NCBI GenBank assembly: GCA_902619495.1
Contig: CACNEM010000006.1
Span: 1 to 40,880 of the forward strand
DNA from: an uncultured Pelagibacteraceae bacterium
GTDB taxonomy: Bacteria > Pseudomonadota > Alphaproteobacteria > Pelagibacterales > Pelagibacteraceae
Reading direction: 5' to 3'
DNA: 40,880 bases
Made by a program: the position numbers and the translations under genes. The notes beneath the pieces were generated by a model. The model was not told where the DNA came from and did no database searches. It was given only the letters and a program-made list of their open reading frames with translations. Below, one piece after another: positions 39,754 to 40,880 of this stretch (its first letter is position 1; every line of letters starts with the position of its first letter).

Positions 39754-40880
39754 ATGATTAATAAAATTTTCAAAATAATTAACAACAAATTCTCTAGACT
39801 TTTCAAATTTGTTTTTTTTATTAGATATCTTTTTTTAATTTTTTTTGTCGCAATAGCATTATTTTTGTCTATACCTCAATTTTTTGATTATAAAAAAAAG
39901 ATTGAAATAATTAAAGTAAACCTATTTGAAAACTATGGCTTAGAGTTAAAAAAGATAGAAAATATCAGTTATAATTCTTTACCGGTGCCTCATTTAGAAA
40001 TTAGCAACTTATCAATAAATTTTTATTCTGATAGTACAAATCTAATAACAAATAAATTAATAATTTATCCAAAATTACTTAGCATTTATAACTACGAAAA
40101 TTTTCAAATTAAAAAAATTAAATTAGAAAATAATGATTTGAAAATTAATTATGGAGAAATAAAATCTATAATTACAAAAGTTTTTAGTTTTAAAAACAAG
40201 ATACATCTTAAAAACTTAAATTTAGTAATATACGATAATGGTTTAAATATCGTAGAACTTAAAAAAGTAAATTTTTTAAATTATGGATATAAAAAAAATT
40301 TAATAGATGGAAAAGTTTTTAATAAAAAGTTTAAGATTAATTTAAAAGATGATCTCAGTAATTTAGATTTAAAATTAATTGACTCAGGTATTACCGCTTC
40401 TCTTAGTATTATAGATTACAATCAAAATTCGAGAATAAAAGGTATTTTTAAAGGAAAAGTTTTAAAATCAAAATTTAAATTGAACTTTGTGTACGATCAA
40501 GAAGAAATAAAAATAAAAGATTTTTATTTTAGGAATAAACAATTGTCTTTTGATAGCAAAGGACATTTAAAATTCAAACCGTTCTTTTATACTAACTTAA
40601 CATCGAAGATTAAAAATATAAACCCAGATCTATTAAGACAGTTAGATATAGAAGAATTATTAAGTTTTAAGGATCTTATAAAAAAGTTAAACACTCAACA
40701 TAATATAAATTTTGAGTTTAAAAAATTTAGTAAAAATTTAATTAATACCTTGGATATTAAAATTAATCTTGCCTATGGCAGACTTAATCTTTTTAAAAAA
40801 CTTTTTATATCAAATAGTAATTTTAATTGTGAAAGCAATGTGAATCTTTTAAATGAATTTCCAATTCTTTATTTTAATTG
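39754..40880 (+). CDS. AsmA-like membrane-anchored protein (5' part, runs off the window)
   Basis: The frame is open from ATG 39754 to the window end, 375 codons without a stop, so the C terminus is missing. After a short basic head, a single membrane segment (RYLFLIFFVAIALFLSIPQF, ~30-49) is followed by a long domain of alternating hydrophobic strands. The early GLELKKIENISYNSLPVPHLEISNLSI region (~67-93) strongly resembles the AsmA start, where a sequence of the type 'G ... PxPxLxLxDVxL' is typical. AsmA/TamB-like proteins span the periplasm and help lipids or proteins reach the outer membrane. No closer subfamily can be told. It diverges from uvrD with 44 AT-rich bases between them; no clear promoter is visible there. 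Confidence 0.7.
   Translation, partial: MINKIFKIINNKFSRLFKFVFFIRYLFLIFFVAIALFLSIPQFFDYKKKIEIIKVNLFENYGLELKKIENISYNSLPVPHLEISNLSINFYSDSTNLITNKLIIYPKLLSIYNYENFQIKKIKLENNDLKINYGEIKSIITKVFSFKNKIHLKNLNLVIYDNGLNIVELKKVNFLNYGYKKNLIDGKVFNKKFKINLKDDLSNLDLKLIDSGITASLSIIDYNQNSRIKGIFKGKVLKSKFKLNFVYDQEEIKIKDFYFRNKQLSFDSKGHLKFKPFFYTNLTSKIKNINPDLLRQLDIEELLSFKDLIKKLNTQHNINFEFKKFSKNLINTLDIKINLAYGRLNLFKKLFISNSNFNCESNVNLLNEFPILYFN

Overview
This window looks like a streamlined, very AT-rich alphaproteobacterial chromosome of the SAR11/Pelagibacterales type. The case rests on low GC throughout, Lys/Asn/Ile-rich proteins, gaps between genes of mostly 0-140 bases, overlapping genes on both strands, no insertion sequences or phage genes, and protein sequences whose wording matches that group as I remember it. 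No database search was possible. There is no gene-free stretch longer than about 140 bases and no CRISPR array. The content is core chromosome; I see no accessory island.

Layout. (1) 1-3153: 3' end of an aspartate aminotransferase, thioredoxin reductase (trxB, minus), an ELM1-like putative glycosyltransferase and a 2OG-Fe(II) oxygenase. (2) 3150-7560, minus: carA-carB for carbamoyl phosphate, with a good sigma70 promoter at 7603-7631. (3) 7683-11957: a macromolecular-synthesis operon yqeY-dnaG-rpoD, then a CAU-anticodon tRNA. A 10-bp-arm inverted repeat abuts the yqeY start. (4) 11960-13304, minus: mlaA-mlaC (outer-membrane lipid asymmetry). (5) 13405-14139: an AmpD-like amidase, followed by RNase P RNA (rnpB, about 14154-14517).

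(6) 14563-35972: the division and cell-wall (dcw) supercluster in one direction: mraZ, ftsZ, rsmH, ftsL, ftsI, murE-murF (fused), mraY, murD, ftsW, murG, murC, murB, ddl, ftsQ, ftsA, lpxC, bamD, ligA. Most neighbours overlap or touch, so they probably share transcripts. It starts with a promoter overlapped by three CCCAW repeats at an exact 10-bp period, the pattern expected for MraZ autoregulation. The cluster makes UDP-MurNAc-pentapeptide (MurB-F, Ddl), lipid II (MraY, MurG), septal peptidoglycan (FtsW/FtsI) and the divisome (FtsZ/A/Q/L), and ends in outer-membrane genes (LpxC, BamD) and DNA ligase.

(7) 35961-39709, minus: aminopeptidase P and UvrD/PcrA-type helicase. (8) 39754-end: start of a long membrane-anchored AsmA-like protein cut by the window edge.

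The most notable points are variations on this conserved cluster. ftsZ sits directly behind mraZ instead of after ftsA. FtsA has lost its recognisable nucleotide-binding signatures but keeps a membrane-binding tail. murD is split by a one-base shift in an A10 tract. MurE and MurF are one polypeptide. The expected recN gene is absent between bamD and ligA. DnaG lacks three of four zinc ligands, and LigA has an altered zinc-finger spacing. I found no clear undescribed multi-gene system.
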